A stretch of DNA of 64,000 nt from Lepidodermella squamata (Eukaryota; Gastrotricha). Below are positions 9,838 through 21,708 of the stretch, in pieces. Positions within the stretch are counted from its first letter, which is position 1. Each line of letters opens with the position of its first letter. The stretch covers positions 62,001-126,000 of the forward strand of contig JBLDXI010000060.1 in the NCBI GenBank assembly GCA_047495785.1, given 5' to 3'. The position numbers were made by a program, and so were the translations under genes. The notes beneath the pieces were generated by a model. That model was not told where the DNA came from, searched no databases, and saw only the letters and a list, made by a program, of their open reading frames with translations.

Positions 9838-12356
9838 TCAATTGATGTCACGGGCATCGACTAAATTCGGGTATTGAAAGATGAATTTGAACCCGCTCAC
9901 ACTGTAAAAATAGCAGAAGGAAACGCTATGTTGAAAAATGTTTATGAAATGGTCGCCACCTGAAGCGGTGACTTTGTGAATAACGCCGCGATAAGGCTCA
10001 ACTCTGAGCTCCGTTGCCCGCAGGTAGACGTTGTCAGCACGGTCGTGAACGGCGTATTTGACGAGGTAGAAACAACCGTCAACGTGGATGTAATCGCCTT
10101 TCTTGAAGACGAGAGAAAGATTGGGATCGACGCGTTGTCTCACCTTACACCACGTCTTCGGGTCGTCGTCGAAATCGATGCCAATACCTTCTTCAAGGGA
10201 TTCTTCCTTCGCTCGGCCGAACAGAACGGCAGAATGAGACATATTTCCAGTAACCAGAGTCACTGTTTTTGCTGTCGCCGAGGTGGATTCGCCGCTTCGA
10301 AGTAGATGCGTGAGCAATGTCTTCGATGAATCATCGAGATCTTGACGATGTAAGTGTTTGTTGAGAAAATTGATTACGGCGACTCGATTCGCCAATTGAG
10401 CGGGGATTTGGTTCGGGCTTTGTAGGGAGCGATTGGTAACACCTATAAAGTTTTCATAGGTAAAGGCAGAGAAAAGGCAGGGGGCTCCGTGGTTTCTTAT
10501 GCATTCTGGCATGTGCGAAAAAAGATGGACGTTGAAAGTCATCGATTTTAGGCCGTAGATCTCCTCGTACTGCTCGCACCACACGCTTATTTTCGGCTCG
10601 ATAGCCTCGACATCGGGATTCATATCAAGGCACATTAAAGCTATCTCGCTCAACTCGGCGAAAAGATCAGCCTCAACCGCTCGGTCCCCAGTCAGAACGC
10701 TCCGAATGGCGATAGGGCCAGGTCCTAGCAGAAAAACTTGGAAATGCTGAGCGTTCCAGTTGCCGATATTGCATCTGTCATCTAAAAATAAAATGATATA
10801 ATTCAATGAAACAAATGAAATCAATAATGAACGTTACCTTTGAACAGCTCAGGAAAGTAAGAATGGCTCATAGTGAATGCCTCTGATCGTTGGATCAAGC
10901 CTTCGATTGTCTTGAAATTTTGAACATAGTGCGGCGATTTTGGGTTGCACCAGTGCTTGAGTAGCATGTATCGAACAACTCCGAGCAGCAAGTTATGCAT
11001 CGGCTCAACGGGACACTGCTGAGTCGGGTCGAAACCAGGTATGTCAAGTATACACGACCAATCTTTGAGGCCATCGTGCACAACCCCAGTTTCCATGGCC
11101 AGTCGGGCAGCTTCTCGCCATGACTCGTCAGTTCTCGGCGCATAGTCACCATTCGGGTAAACGGTTTTACCGCCGTGCCGCACTCCTTCAATCATGCAAA
11201 AGGGGCAGCAGTAGTAACCCCCGTGGCCTTTTTGATCGAGCACCATGGCTCGGGCAGGGCTGTCCATGATGGCTAGATCGTGCTGCAGCTTGATCGTTAG
11301 GCCAGGTGAAACTTCCATCCCCTCCTCGCTCATCAAAGTCACATCGTGCACAAAGGGTCTGAGAATAAAATTCTTAGGGTGCCCAGCGCCAGTCCACACC
11401 ATTGAGAGAAATTTGAATGCAATGCCTGGAAAACTGCAGACCAACAGCCACGTGTTGCGCCCATAAGGGCTGAAGCCGTCAAAAAACCAACGAAATTTCA
11501 ATGTAACAACACCCTGGTCAGGTAGTTTATCCTTCAACTTTTGATAGACAGATTTCAGATGACTTCGCATGAAAAAATAGACGCCAACACCGCCTTGTTT
11601 ACACGAATTGCACTTACTAAAAGCACTGAACTGATCTTGATCATAGGTTCCAGAATCAGGACCGCATGAACAAGAAGCAAACTTTTGAGTTTCGGTAGCC
11701 AAGTTACCCTCGAAGAATTTGGACTGCAGAGTTGGTTTTGAGCCGACGGCGATAGAAAAATAAGGGACAGGCGATATAGCGTCCAAGATTGAAAAGATGT
11801 CCAGAACCATTCGCCATGGCATGTTATAGCGATAAAACAGTGCCATTACTTGCAAGAATATCGCTCCAACTGAAACTGCACACCCGGGGTAAAATGGTAC
11901 TCCATTCCATCGGCCGAGAAAGTCCCGATATTCATTCTCGTTATCAGATTCAGAGTCATCATCAGGTTCAGCAGAGCTATCAGAATGACCACCACCCGGG
12001 CTACCACCATCAAACTCCTGGTTATCTTCTTCGGTCGATTGATAATCATGAAGTGGTACCTCTTCCTGAGGAGGCTGGCTGTCATCTTGAGTCGCCGGAA
12101 CTCCGGTTTGATCTTCTGAATGACGAGATGAATGTGTGGTAAAAACTTCGTCATTGGGGTCGGCCTCATCCTCGGCTGTGCCTGGTACATCAGAAGCAGC
12201 GTCGAAAAACTCCTCTTCTTCCCATTCGTCTTGGTCAGACATTCGACGAGGTCGCTTTGAAGCGTTTTCTCGATTCTTCCGCTCTCGCTTTTCCTTGGTT
12301 CTGGTATTCTTACTTGAATCGACACCCTCGATGACTTTATCCAGCTTACTATTCAT
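9838..12356 (-). CDS. CACTA/CMC-type transposase (Transposase_21 plus DUF4218-like)
   Basis: Two exons: 12356-10838 and 10781-9838, with a 56-bp GT-AG intron in phase 1. The product is about 820 residues if translation starts at MNSKLDK. A later ATG at 12242 (MSDQDEWEEEEFFD) and an upstream one at 12494 are alternatives. An acidic, disordered N-terminus of about 170 residues is followed by a Cys cluster (CSCGPD...CNSCKQ). The catalytic core then shows FDGFSPYG (likely first Asp), HDV...DLAIMDSPARAM with CCPFC (second Asp and zinc knuckle), and CPVEPMHNLLLGVVRYML (likely acidic third residue), all as in CACTA/EnSpm transposases. Exon 2 continues with the FNVHLFSHMPECIRNHG...SAFTYENFIG pattern of the DUF4218 region. 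No frameshift was seen, so it may be active. It should cut at the element's terminal repeats. Confidence 0.88.
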
Positions 12357-12960
12357 TTCGATTAACTGAATAACTGATAAACCTAAATAGAGAAGCATGT
12401 AAACCTGGCCATATGAGACGGAGAAAAAAAAGGAAAAGTGATGGCTAAAATAATTTGGTCTAAATTCAACTGTAAAATTCACGTGTGACATCACAGCATA
12501 CGAAACAGCGGAATTAACCTAAGCTATGGTTTGTTTGGTGTCATCTAAAGAGCAGCATTTCTGGGTATCATGCCTTTTGATCTGGCTCGCCGCGACTTTG
12601 CTCCGATGCTTCGCCTAAAATAATGTGTTTTCTTTTTTTCACATAAAATTATATTTTTCATAAATTCGCAAATTAAATTTTAATATTAATGATTAAACAA
12701 AAATAAAATATGATTTTCGCGCCAAAATTTGTCAAGCGGCCGGCGTGCTCGTTGAGCAGCGTGCTCGTGGTCGTTTCAGCTGAAGTTTCAAGTCCCCATC
12801 AAGATCCTGATACCCTGGTTTGTTACAGGAACACGGCGATATGTCCCTTTCTGGCCCATTCTTCCTTCCTTCCATCACACTCCATTATAACTTCAGAATT
12901 TTTAGCATTTCTTTCATTTCAGGTTTTTCCGGTAACTTTTTCAGTTTTACTTGCTTCGAT
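12357..12960. promoter_or_regulatory. Divergent promoter interval inside the transposon
   Basis: These 604 bases separate the divergently read transposase (minus) and BEN-like gene (plus). No coding signal was found apart from possible 5' extensions of either gene. A shared bidirectional promoter is inferred from the layout; I see no definite TATA box or initiator. Confidence 0.4.
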
Positions 12961-14518
12961 ATGGACGAAAATGGTCCCTACGCTGTCTGGGAATACACCG
13001 AAAGCGACAGCTTCGGCTGCAGCTGGATCGGCTTCACATACAACATGGATGGGAAAACTAAGCCGAAAATCAGTACGCTCAAGACGAAACAAGTTTATAA
13101 AGTCATGTGGGAAGATCAACTTTACTCAGCCAGATTGGTGAAGATAGGTTTGTTTCCTTCAGCTGTGATGTTACAAGCTAGCTTCATTCTTCCCTGCTAA
13201 ACTTTCAACAGTCGATGATTTGGAAGTCGGATCACGCGAAGCTCAAAAGCTTGATGAAATTTATTATTCCGGTGTCACTGATAACAAGAAAAAATGTAAT
13301 GGACTATCTGAACCGCCTCCGAAGCTGCTTCCTGCGCCTAAGACTGCCCCTGGAAAGTCTAAGCAATTGAATATAAAGAAGAATGACGCAAACGGAGTTG
13401 TTGTTGGGTAATTTTCAAGCCTCTTTAATTAGCCTTTCAAATTTTCTGTTGCAGCTTTGGTACACCAAAGCAGCCAACGCTGGCGTAAGTCGACTCCCAC
13501 CATAGCTTTTTCGGACTTGAATGATTTTTTTTCCATAGAGCCCGATCCTTGAGCGGATCAGGTAGCCAACGCAAGCCGTTGTCCTCTGTCGCCTCTAATA
13601 GGTTTTTTATCCGTTTTTCGCTAAATTATTTCCAAGGTTTTTCGTGTAAAGCAACGATCAGGAACTCGAATTCTTTGCGGAAACTCCAAAAGCCGAGCCC
13701 ACCAAAGCCGTGAAAGCCGAGCTCGCCAAAGCCGTGAAAGCCGAGCCCGCTGTCACCGAAACGCCCAGTGGAGCCCGAAAAAAGCCGGATGCTGCGGTTA
13801 AGTAAGTTTTGTTTCCTGTCTAATGGAGTCTCAAATGGCCTATTTTTTATTCAGTTGGAAAAAGCTCAACGATATTATGGACAACGATTCTTATGAATGG
13901 CCTGACAGCCTCAAAGAAGCGTTTGGACAGTTGCGCATCATTCTAGATTCGAAATTTACATTCAACAAGGACAAGGTATTTATTTATTCTCCATTTATTT
14001 TCTTTACTGTTTCTGCTTTATTAGATCATTATACAGGGGTACGAACTCGATCGTAAAAGTTACAACCGACTTCACGCGAAGGCCGTGGATGATGAAGATG
14101 ACGAAGCGATGTACGCACTCGGCTTGTTGCGGCTGATGTTTACGAAGAGCGAATATGTCGACAAAACGCTTACTGGCCGGAAGCCTGGCGTCTCCAACTC
14201 GGGGCGAGCAACGGGCGATGAACACAAGCTCGACGAAGATCGGGTCAATGCCATCTACGGTGAGAATTTTTTGCAGATAATGTTCCGAGTAATAATTTTC
14301 CTCAATTTCCAGCTCAGGTTAGGTACATATTTCGAAAGAAATCTACCGACGATTTGCCTCGAGTGAAAAAGGCCATTGGCGACTTTCTCGGTGCTCAGCG
14401 CCGCAAGGAAACCCCGAAAACTCCGATCGAACTGGATGGAAGCGAGGAATCGCCGACGAAAAGTCCGCCAGCCAAGAAGCAGACACGAGCGCATGAATCG
14501 TCCAGCGATCAAGAATGA
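12961..14518 (+). CDS. Transposon-encoded BEN-domain-like protein
   Basis: Eight exons: 12961-13147, 13212-13407, 13455-13484, 13539-13601, 13652-13801, 13855-13975, 14037-14259 and 14313-14518. Introns are 47-64 bp GT-AG and phases agree throughout, giving 391 residues. The N-terminus (MDENGPYAVWEYTESDSFG) contains WEDQLYSARLVKI, resembling the small strand-rich module found before BEN domains. A Lys/Pro-rich linker holds KAVKAEL/KAVKAEP repeats. The C-terminal part shows LGLLRLMFTKSEYVDKTLTG...LDEDRVNAIYAQVRYIF, the helical spacing of BEN domains. The tail is acidic and ends SSSDQE. BEN domains bind DNA and mediate protein contacts. Here it may bind the subterminal repeats like plant TNPA, or repress host silencing; both are inference. 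Confidence 0.75.
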
Positions 14519-15039
14519 ACTTCATCAATTGTGTTCAACTTTAACAATTGTGATAACTTGAGAACTTGTGTGTTGAGAATATTGTGGAAATTATAGAAAT
14601 ATTGTAAACTTTCCTAGTCGATTATCTTTTTTTCACTTTCGCACACTTGCACGCTTAGAGTGCACCATTTTTCAAATTTTCGACGGGAAATGTAACAATT
14701 AAATTGTTCTATATGAAATTAGAGACGGCTTAAACTATAGACGGCTCCACACTATTAGATGACTCTCCATGTAAATTCTCATTTTTCACTTGCACGCAAA
14801 GAAATTGCTCAAATATTATTTCAATTCTTCTTGAATTTCAATTTTTCTTGAATTGACGTGGAATTTTGTTTCGATACTTACCTTATTTTACCCTAGTCGT
14901 GTAATTGTGCCTTATTCGTGTGTGCTTTTGCGAGTCGAATTAATATCTGACTTATCTCGTGCCATTCAATATCAATTAATCAATAAATTACAATCGCAAG
15001 CATTTAATCTCTTTTATTACACGAACTGGCGTCATCCTT
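14519..15039. other. Gene-free spacer in the transposon
   Basis: AT-rich 3' flank of the BEN-like gene. I see no open frame with a recognisable motif. Confidence 0.5.
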
Positions 15040-15215
15040 AGTTACTAGGCCTAATTTTTGCCAAAAATTAGGCCTACAGGTATTCGGAGGCCTAACATAG
15101 GCCTTCATGGGCTAGGGTAGACTTAGCCCTAGATTCCCAAAATGAAGGCCTAACCTGGGCATGAATTCGGGAAATGCATTTTAGCCCCACTTTAGGCCTT
15201 GCAACTTTCATCTGG
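15040..15215. repeat. Right subterminal repeat region of the transposon
   Basis: It mirrors the left end, with TAGGCCTAA, TTAGGCCTAC, GAGGCCTAAC, ATAGGCCTTC, CTTAGCCCTAG, AAGGCCTAAC and TTTAGGCCTT in about 150 bases. It includes a perfect small palindrome CTAATTTTTGCCAAAAATTAG near 15050, and ends in the 12-bp terminal repeat. Confidence 0.7.
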
Positions 15216-17293
15216 GTACAGGTAGGCCATTGTTTTAACGGGCGACCCGTGATAATTGTAGGTGGCATAGACTCCCATTCTAACCTCTTCCGTGATACCC
15301 GTGAATGCATCGACAGACGCTCCCCCAATGTTAACGATAGAATTGCTAGATTGACAAAAAACATTCAGATTCGGTCCAACCTTCTCGAAAATGATCGCTT
15401 CCGGGCTGCAGCCGGATGACCCTAATGGAACACCTGGGATGTCATTAACCGAAGTTGGCAATCCTGATGTTTTAAGTAAATAGCTTCCGTCTTTCGCGCG
15501 TCTCACCATCAATCCCATAAGCGAATCCGCCTTCCCATTGATCGCAGGTGCTGCGAGAGAACCAATGCTCAAATCCATAGAAGTCTGACTCCCGATAAAC
15601 CAAAATTTCAGTTCCACATTAGCGGTATCGAATGCAAGGTGGTACTCCACTCGAAAATCGATGGATGGACTGAAAGTCTAACACGAAAGAAAGCATTTAA
15701 TCCTTTCATCATCTCAGCTATGACACTTGCCACTTACAACTGGCGACCAAACCACCCCAGTCTGCCCTAACGCAGCCAATCGAATCGTCATGCCGTTTTC
15801 TGTTATTGCCGCGGCACCTCGTCGGTAAACTTTGTCTATCGTTGAAACCAATTAAAATTTTAATTGGAAATGTAAAAAATGGTGTGATTTTACGGAAGTT
15901 TGCGATATTTATAGACAGGTTTTCGTCGTACGTCCAGGCGCAGTTTTGACATGCATTAGTAGTCGATTTCACAGGCGAAGAAATTGCTAGAACATAATCA
16001 TCCTGTATATCTAAGTATTCCACAGGCAAAATACAATACGAACATGATTTGCAATGCCGCAATAGTATGTCGGTCGTATTCTGGTCGGGATAATAAGCGT
16101 GGAATATCATCAGGCAAGAGACGGCCCCAGCGTTTGTTGCTCTGAAGAAAGACGTAAAAATTTGGCTCGATTGCGTGAAATTCCAAAACTTACAATTCAC
16201 CAAGCGTGATCACGGCATTAGATACAGCTCCTTCACCAGTAGTAGTCTGAAAGCTGGTGGTGTAAGGCATCCCGCTGACTGTTAGCTTCACCCAGCTTTG
16301 CTTAGCATCACATCCGATCAAGTAAAGAACCCATCCGTTGAAAGTGCCGAAGCCCGCATCCTGGTGGTTAAACTTTTTGCCCTGTAGATCAACGACTACA
16401 GACCGGGCGGTGACACTAATGATATTGGCCACAGCTCCATCAGTTAGCTTCACCAAATTACCCTGAAAGTCACCACGGGCTAAGATCGCGATACTCCAAA
16501 CGTTCCCAGTCGACAGCGCTGGTCCATTCGTTTGAAGAGCAGCTTTGTTCGAACCGCCTACCTTAAAGCCGATTTGTTGGAATGTTGCATAAGGAGTTGA
16601 GAGAGCTGCTCCATTTAACGATGAAAAATCAACCATTCCAGGCGTCAGAGGACGAAGAAGAGTGTCTGAAGTTAATGGCCAGAACGCTGCCAGATGTGAT
16701 GGAGGCGAAGAAGTTGGTTCACCGCAAGGGTAATCTTTAGGATCTGGGAGAAATTTCCCATTGATACACGTAGATTGAATGTGAGCGCCATTTGGACATT
16801 CGTCCCTAACCATTACGAACTTGTCCATGTTAGTCAGACCTGCAGCATTCGTCCAGGTTTCGCCAAAATTATTGCTTATGGAGTAAATGTGATTTTTCAA
16901 GGGCGCCACAGGCCAGGAGCATGTTTGATTGCTCATTTTATTCACCGAAGCTAGGAAACAACCATGATCAATATTATTAAATGAGTTGAATGCATCAGAC
17001 TCACTGCTAAAATCGGAACATCTCGTGATTCTTTTGGTCCACCATCCACTGTCCACGCACATTGTTGCGCTCTTTGTGTTGTCCGCTTTGCATGTAACGT
17101 GGACAATAGTACCGAACGGGTAAGTAGCGTCAGCCGTCGAGGTGAATGCCTTCCAACCATCCATATATGAAATCAAGTTATCAGTGGTAAATATGGATGT
17201 AGAGGTTTGGTTCCACGTGCATTGTTCGAGTGATTTTGCAAATTTAACGCCGAAGCTTACGATAGCTAATGTTATTGCCAGCCTCATCAGCAT
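15192..17293 (-). CDS. 5' part of split secreted protein with sushi-like and laminin-G-like modules
   Basis: Five exons: 17293-17005, 16950-16194, 16141-15894, 15835-15738 and 15677 into the transposon at 15215. Intron 1 is 54 bp and has no stop, so it hides in a longer open frame; the paralogue confirms the splice. The start MLMRLAITLAIVSFG gives a signal peptide. Two sushi/CCP-like modules follow, with cysteine patterns HVTC...ATMCVDSGWW...RCS and DECPNGAHIQSTCINGKF...YPC. A laminin-G-like region comes next (AAFWPLTSDTLL...), then a Cys-rich segment (HCKSCSYC, CQNCAW) and an EYHLAFDTANVELKFW region. The original frame runs to MAYLY and then enters the transposon, where a stop at 15192 would yield a 625-residue truncated protein lacking the mucin and SEA-like parts. 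Function may be adhesive or matrix-like; no closer family is recognised. Confidence 0.75.
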
Positions 17294-17601
17294 AGCGGGA
17301 TTTAACGCTTTCTGTAAAGCTTTTATGAAGCAAATGCTTTTATAATAGAAGAGATGTTGGTAAATCATTATGTTCCTTGTTTACTTACTCATAAGCGGCA
17401 ACTATTCTTCGAAATGTCGCAATCAAGTTCAGTGGATCTGCAATCCAGGGAACCGTTTTCCTACGCTGCCGCATTATATAAATGAGGAGAACGAAACATT
17501 TGATAATCAGAAGAAAATTGAGTCAACCACTGCCCTTAGAAACATCATAACGCAGCCGTTTTTAAGGAGGCCAGGGAATTTTCATGAAAGAGACCTTAGC
17601 C

Positions 17602-18026
17602 CAGGGCTTCTCAACGCCCAACCCTTGACGACCCAAAAATAAAAAATTCTTACCAGGCTGCGACCCCTAGAAGAATTTTCCATTTTTTCCGTTTCTCAGA
17701 GTGGGAAAATATGCTGAAAATTTCGAGATTCTACGTCAAAGCTATAAAATATCACTATATTAGCATAAGGTTTTCCTGGTTTTGTTCAAACTTTCCACGA
17801 ATCGGATTCTTAACCGCAATTTAAGCCGGTTATCAGTCGAATATTATTGGAGCGAATAATAAATAGCAAGCGAAGCGAGCTTCAGCTGACGCTATTTTGT
17901 AAGATTTTTTCTTGGGATTATGCCAAAAATGAACCAAATATTCCCAATTTACGAGGTTTATGAAAATCATCAGGCGACCCCCGCGACCCCCGGCTGAGTC
18001 GGCGACCCCCAGTTTGAGAAACCCTG
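17602..18026. mobile_element. hAT-like MITE, 425 bp
   Basis: Termini are CAGGGCTTCTCAA on the left and TTTGAGAAACCCTG on the right (reverse complement CAGGGTTTCTCAAA). An exact 8-bp target duplication CCTTAGCC flanks the element at 17594-17601 and 18027-18034. CAGGG-type ends and 8-bp duplications define hAT elements. There is no coding capacity. GC-rich GGCGACCCCC repeats lie near the right end. It sits between the two sushi-type genes. Confidence 0.88.
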
Positions 18027-18034
18027 CCTTAGCC

Positions 18035-18588
18035 TAAAAAAATCGAGAGTGACCGAATATTTTAGCGTATATATCTCCCATCATATTATCCATCTTCTCA
18101 CATAAACATATCGTTGGCATCGTTGTATAACTCGGATTTACGAGGCGAGAAGTAACAAGTTGAAAGTCATGTATTTTTGCCTCTCCCCGTTAATAAAACG
18201 CCGCTTCTTACTTATCCCTGTAAATTTCAAATCGACGTGAACAAGCTCAAATCGGATTTATTCAAAGACTGTACTTCCGTTATCTGGTCTTATGACTTCC
18301 CTATCGCAATTGAGTTTTGCCTATCAATTAAACATCGGGTATAGAACACGTCAGGTTATTTTATTTTGTTCTTCGATCTTAACGTTAACAGCACAGTACT
18401 GGCCGATAGGAGAATGTTTCAATAAAATCAGTGGGAAAATTAGAATAAACTGCTGATGACGATAAAATCGATCACCGATAATGCCAAATAGAGGAGAGAG
18501 ACCACCAGGAGAGAATGGACACATTTTACTTCATTTCCACTGCTTTTTTCGTGTTTTGGCAGAGCAGGGCTCTTTGCCGTGGATTTTA
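18035..18588. other. Intergenic, 3' of the upstream paralogue
   Basis: Contains the 3' flank of the minus-strand gene that ends at 18589 and, further left, the upstream DNA of the next gene. I see no additional gene. Confidence 0.5.
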
Positions 18589-20849
18589 CTACGGTTTGCT
18601 GGGTAGAAGTAAGGAATAAAGGACATTCGTTTGGGTACTCGACAGTTCAGTGGTAGTAGCTATCGACGATGTTGCACTGGTTGTCGAACTAGTAGTGGAT
18701 GTCCCTACTGATGGAGTCGTGGGAATGGGACTTTTTGTATAAAATTTGATTTGATAGAGATAGGCCATTGTGCTAACAGGCGACGAGTGGTAGTTGTACG
18801 TGGCATAGACCCCCAGCCTAACCTTCTCAGTGATGCTCGAGAACGCCGCGATGGAAATGGGTTCATTCGTCAATTCGTCAATAGAATTGGATGATTGACA
18901 GAAAATATGCAAATTCGACCCAACTTTCTCACAGATAATTCCTTCTAGTAATCCGCAGCCATTGCTGTTGATATTCAGGTCGACCCATTTCGTCTTATCA
19001 ACGGAAACAGGAGAGCCCGAGGATTTCATTTGAAAATTCCCGTTTGGTTGGCGCCTGATGATCATTCCAACAAATGAATTCATCTTAAGATTGAACGCTG
19101 CTGTTTTATAGCTGCCAGTACTCAAATCCAGCGACTTTTGGCTTGCGACAAGCAAAAACTGAAGTTCCACGTTTTGATCATCCAACGCAAGGTGATATTC
19201 TACTCGGAAGTCGATGGATGGATTGAAAGTCTGTAAGTAAGCAAGAAAATACTTTTCCGGCATTGTAATTTCAGTCATTTATCCCTTACGTTAGGTGACC
19301 AAATCACACCACTTTGCCCTAACGCAGCCAACCGAATAGTCTGGCCGTTGGAAGTTATTGCCGCGGCACCTCGTCGGTAAACTTTGTCTATCAATGCATT
19401 AAACAAATAATCTGTAACTGAAAACGGAAATGGGGCAATTGCATACGGAAGTTTGCAATATTTATGGATTGATTTTCGTCGTAGTTCCACACGCAAGCTT
19501 GACAGGTCTTGGGTATTGTCACATCTGGTGAGGATGTAGCTGACAAACAACGAGTTTCAATCGAATGGACCTACAAAAAACTCAACGAACCCGCCTTACA
19601 ATGCCGCATGAGCACATCTGCCGTAATTCGGTCCGAGTAATAAAAGTTGAACAACATCAAACAGGAAATGACCCCATCATTATTGGACCTATAAAGACGT
19701 TAGTAATAATTCTTGTTGATAGCTCAGTTTTCAATACTAACACTCCACTAAGATTGACAGAAACTGGTGGGTCCGTGATATCTCCAGCGCCCGATGTTGT
19801 AACAACAATATCGCTTTCAAAATCTACGTCTGCACCACTGACTGACAGAGCTAGCCGTGCATTCGAGGCATCGCAGCCGATCAAGTAGAGAGCAAAACCA
19901 CTTGCAACAGGCGGCGCGAATGTGATCTTTTCACCATTAAGCAGAACGTTCACCCATCCGTTTTTGAGTGAAATCGAATATAGAGGTGCACTTTTGTTGC
20001 CAATTAAGTCAAGCTGAAAGGCACCGCGAGCTAAGACCGCTATACTCCAGAATTTCCCGGTAAGCTGGGTGACTGCAGGCCCCTTCAACAGTGCCTCTTT
20101 CAAACCGCCAATAGTGTAACCTTTTTGTTTAAATTTTCCATATGCAGCAGATAAAGCTGCCCCATTTACCGCTTTGAAATCAGAGGTATTAGGTGTCAGA
20201 GCTCGAAGCCGAGTGTCAGCCGTAAGAGGCCAGAAGGCTGCGAGTTTGGATGGAGGTGAAATCACAGGCTCGCCACACGAGTATTTTTTAGGATCGGGAT
20301 TAAAAGCCCCGTTGATGCACGTCGTTTGTATGTAAGCGCCGTTCGGACATTCATCTCTAACCGTTGCAAACTTGTTGATGCCAGTCAGTTTAGTAGTTTT
20401 CAACCAAGTTAATCCGTAATCACTGCTAATGTTGTAACCATGTGTCTTTGAAAGTGACCCAGGCCAGGAACAAGTTTGATTGCTCATTTTTCCGACGGTT
20501 TCTAAAAGCATCGAAAAAATAGCATTTTTCAGAAAAGCTGTCTCAAACAAAGCTTACTGAAGTCTGAACATCTGGAAATTCTCTTAGTCCACCAACCACT
20601 GTCAATGCACATAGTTGCACTTCTCGTTGTATCGTTGACGCACGTAACATGAACAATAGTACCGAGCGGGAATTTAGTCTCCATCGTTGAGTTAAATGTC
20701 TCCCATCCGTCGATAGGAGTAACCAGGCTTTCAGCTGTGAATTCAGTCGTCTTGTTCCATACGCATAGTTCCAGATCCAGCGACTCTGCTAAATCAATGT
20801 TGAAGCAAGCGAAAGTTAATGCAGCTAATGCAGCTTCAATGATTGCCAT
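18589..20849 (-). CDS. Secreted sushi/laminin-G-like protein, paralogue, with an in-frame stop
   Basis: Exons 20849-20558, 20501-19742, 19688-19447, 19387-19290 and 19230-18589 match the split neighbour exon for exon, including every phase. MAIIEAALAALTFACFNI forms a signal peptide. The sushi-like modules (HVTCVNDTTRSATMCIDSGWW, DECPNGAYIQTTCINGAF), the laminin-G-like region and the EYHLALDDQNVELQF region are all present. The protein ends in a Ser/Thr tail (TTSSTTSATSS) without the SEA-like domain of its neighbour. In exon 3 the frame meets TAG at 19571-19573, where the neighbour encodes LPVEY, while the flanking frame is conserved on both sides. It is therefore either a young pseudogene, a base error or an unrecognised splice. 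About 677 residues if the stop is ignored. Confidence 0.7.
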
Positions 20850-21708
20850 GCTTACATCCGAAAAACGTCCGAGTGCCTATACATTCAGAGAAATTAGAAT
20901 AGATCAGTATAAACTAATCAATTAGTTTCTGTGTCAGAAGATTTGTTTCAGAAGTATTCAGTATTCAGCATTCAGCCGATATATTTATAGGATCGATTTC
21001 ATCTTTGATCTAGAATCTTGATAGCTGCTGTAACTTTGGTTCTATTCTTTCCATTGCGTCAGCAGGTTCTACCGTTTCATTTCGTTGGATTATACATTAG
21101 TATGGAGCACTCTATTGGATTAGCGTTGCACCTTCTCATAACACATGCAGTATTCGTCTTAGCATACAATGACACTTTTCGCTTACCTTCCTATTTTCGC
21201 CGTTCGCTTGTATAGGAAGATGCATGCTTTTACCCCTGCTACGTACACCTCAGTCTTGTACACTTTTAACTTGTGTAAACAATTTCCGGTGGTCCCAAAA
21301 TCGTAGTAGAAAGCTTTGAAGTTGTGCACTTTTTGTAGAATAACCCGACATCTTTCGAAACTTTCATCCCACAATGTGAAACTTGTAATTTGAGTATTTT
21401 TCTACTTTTACTTCGATTTATTATTTATGCGATATTTCAATCTTAGTCTGAAGGCTTTTTATTACAATTCTAATTACCCTTCGAATTTTAAAAACTAGAA
21501 GATTTGGCCGTGATAAATGTAGATTTTATAATTCATCGACGAAAGCGCCATTTCAAATGAGCTGCTCAACGAAATATTTTTCGAAGCAACTTATTCATTA
21601 AAATCGCAGGAGCAAGTGCATACACTCTAATTAAAAATTCCACCCGAGGGAACAACGATTTGCTTAAGGCCAATTATTTCAGGAAAGCCGATCCTATCCT
21701 GAGATGTG
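20850..21708. other. Intergenic between sushi-type genes and the receptor array
   Basis: This should hold divergent promoters for the minus-strand gene starting at 20849 and the plus-strand receptor at 21709. No gene or repeat was recognised. Confidence 0.45.

Larger units (their letters stand above)
7878..15215. mobile_element. Autonomous CACTA/CMC-like DNA transposon, 7,338 bp
   Basis: The ends are CCAGATGAAAGT at 7878-7889 and its exact reverse complement at 15204-15215. Both are bordered outside by GTAC (7874-7877 and 15216-15219), read here as a 4-bp target duplication. GTAC is itself palindromic, so it could also be part of the inverted repeat. The element encodes a Transposase_21/DUF4218-type transposase (minus), a BEN-like protein (plus) and a small acidic protein (minus). 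Both ends carry subterminal TAGGCCT-type repeats, as in En/Spm elements. It sits inside a host coding exon whose frame is preserved on both sides, so the insertion is probably recent. CMC relatives make 2-4 bp duplications. Confidence 0.88.

Noticed and set aside
16190-17368. Single long first exon for the split sushi-type gene
   Set aside because: The open frame runs through a 54-bp intron (16951-17004) with good splice sites; the paralogue has the same intron with stops.
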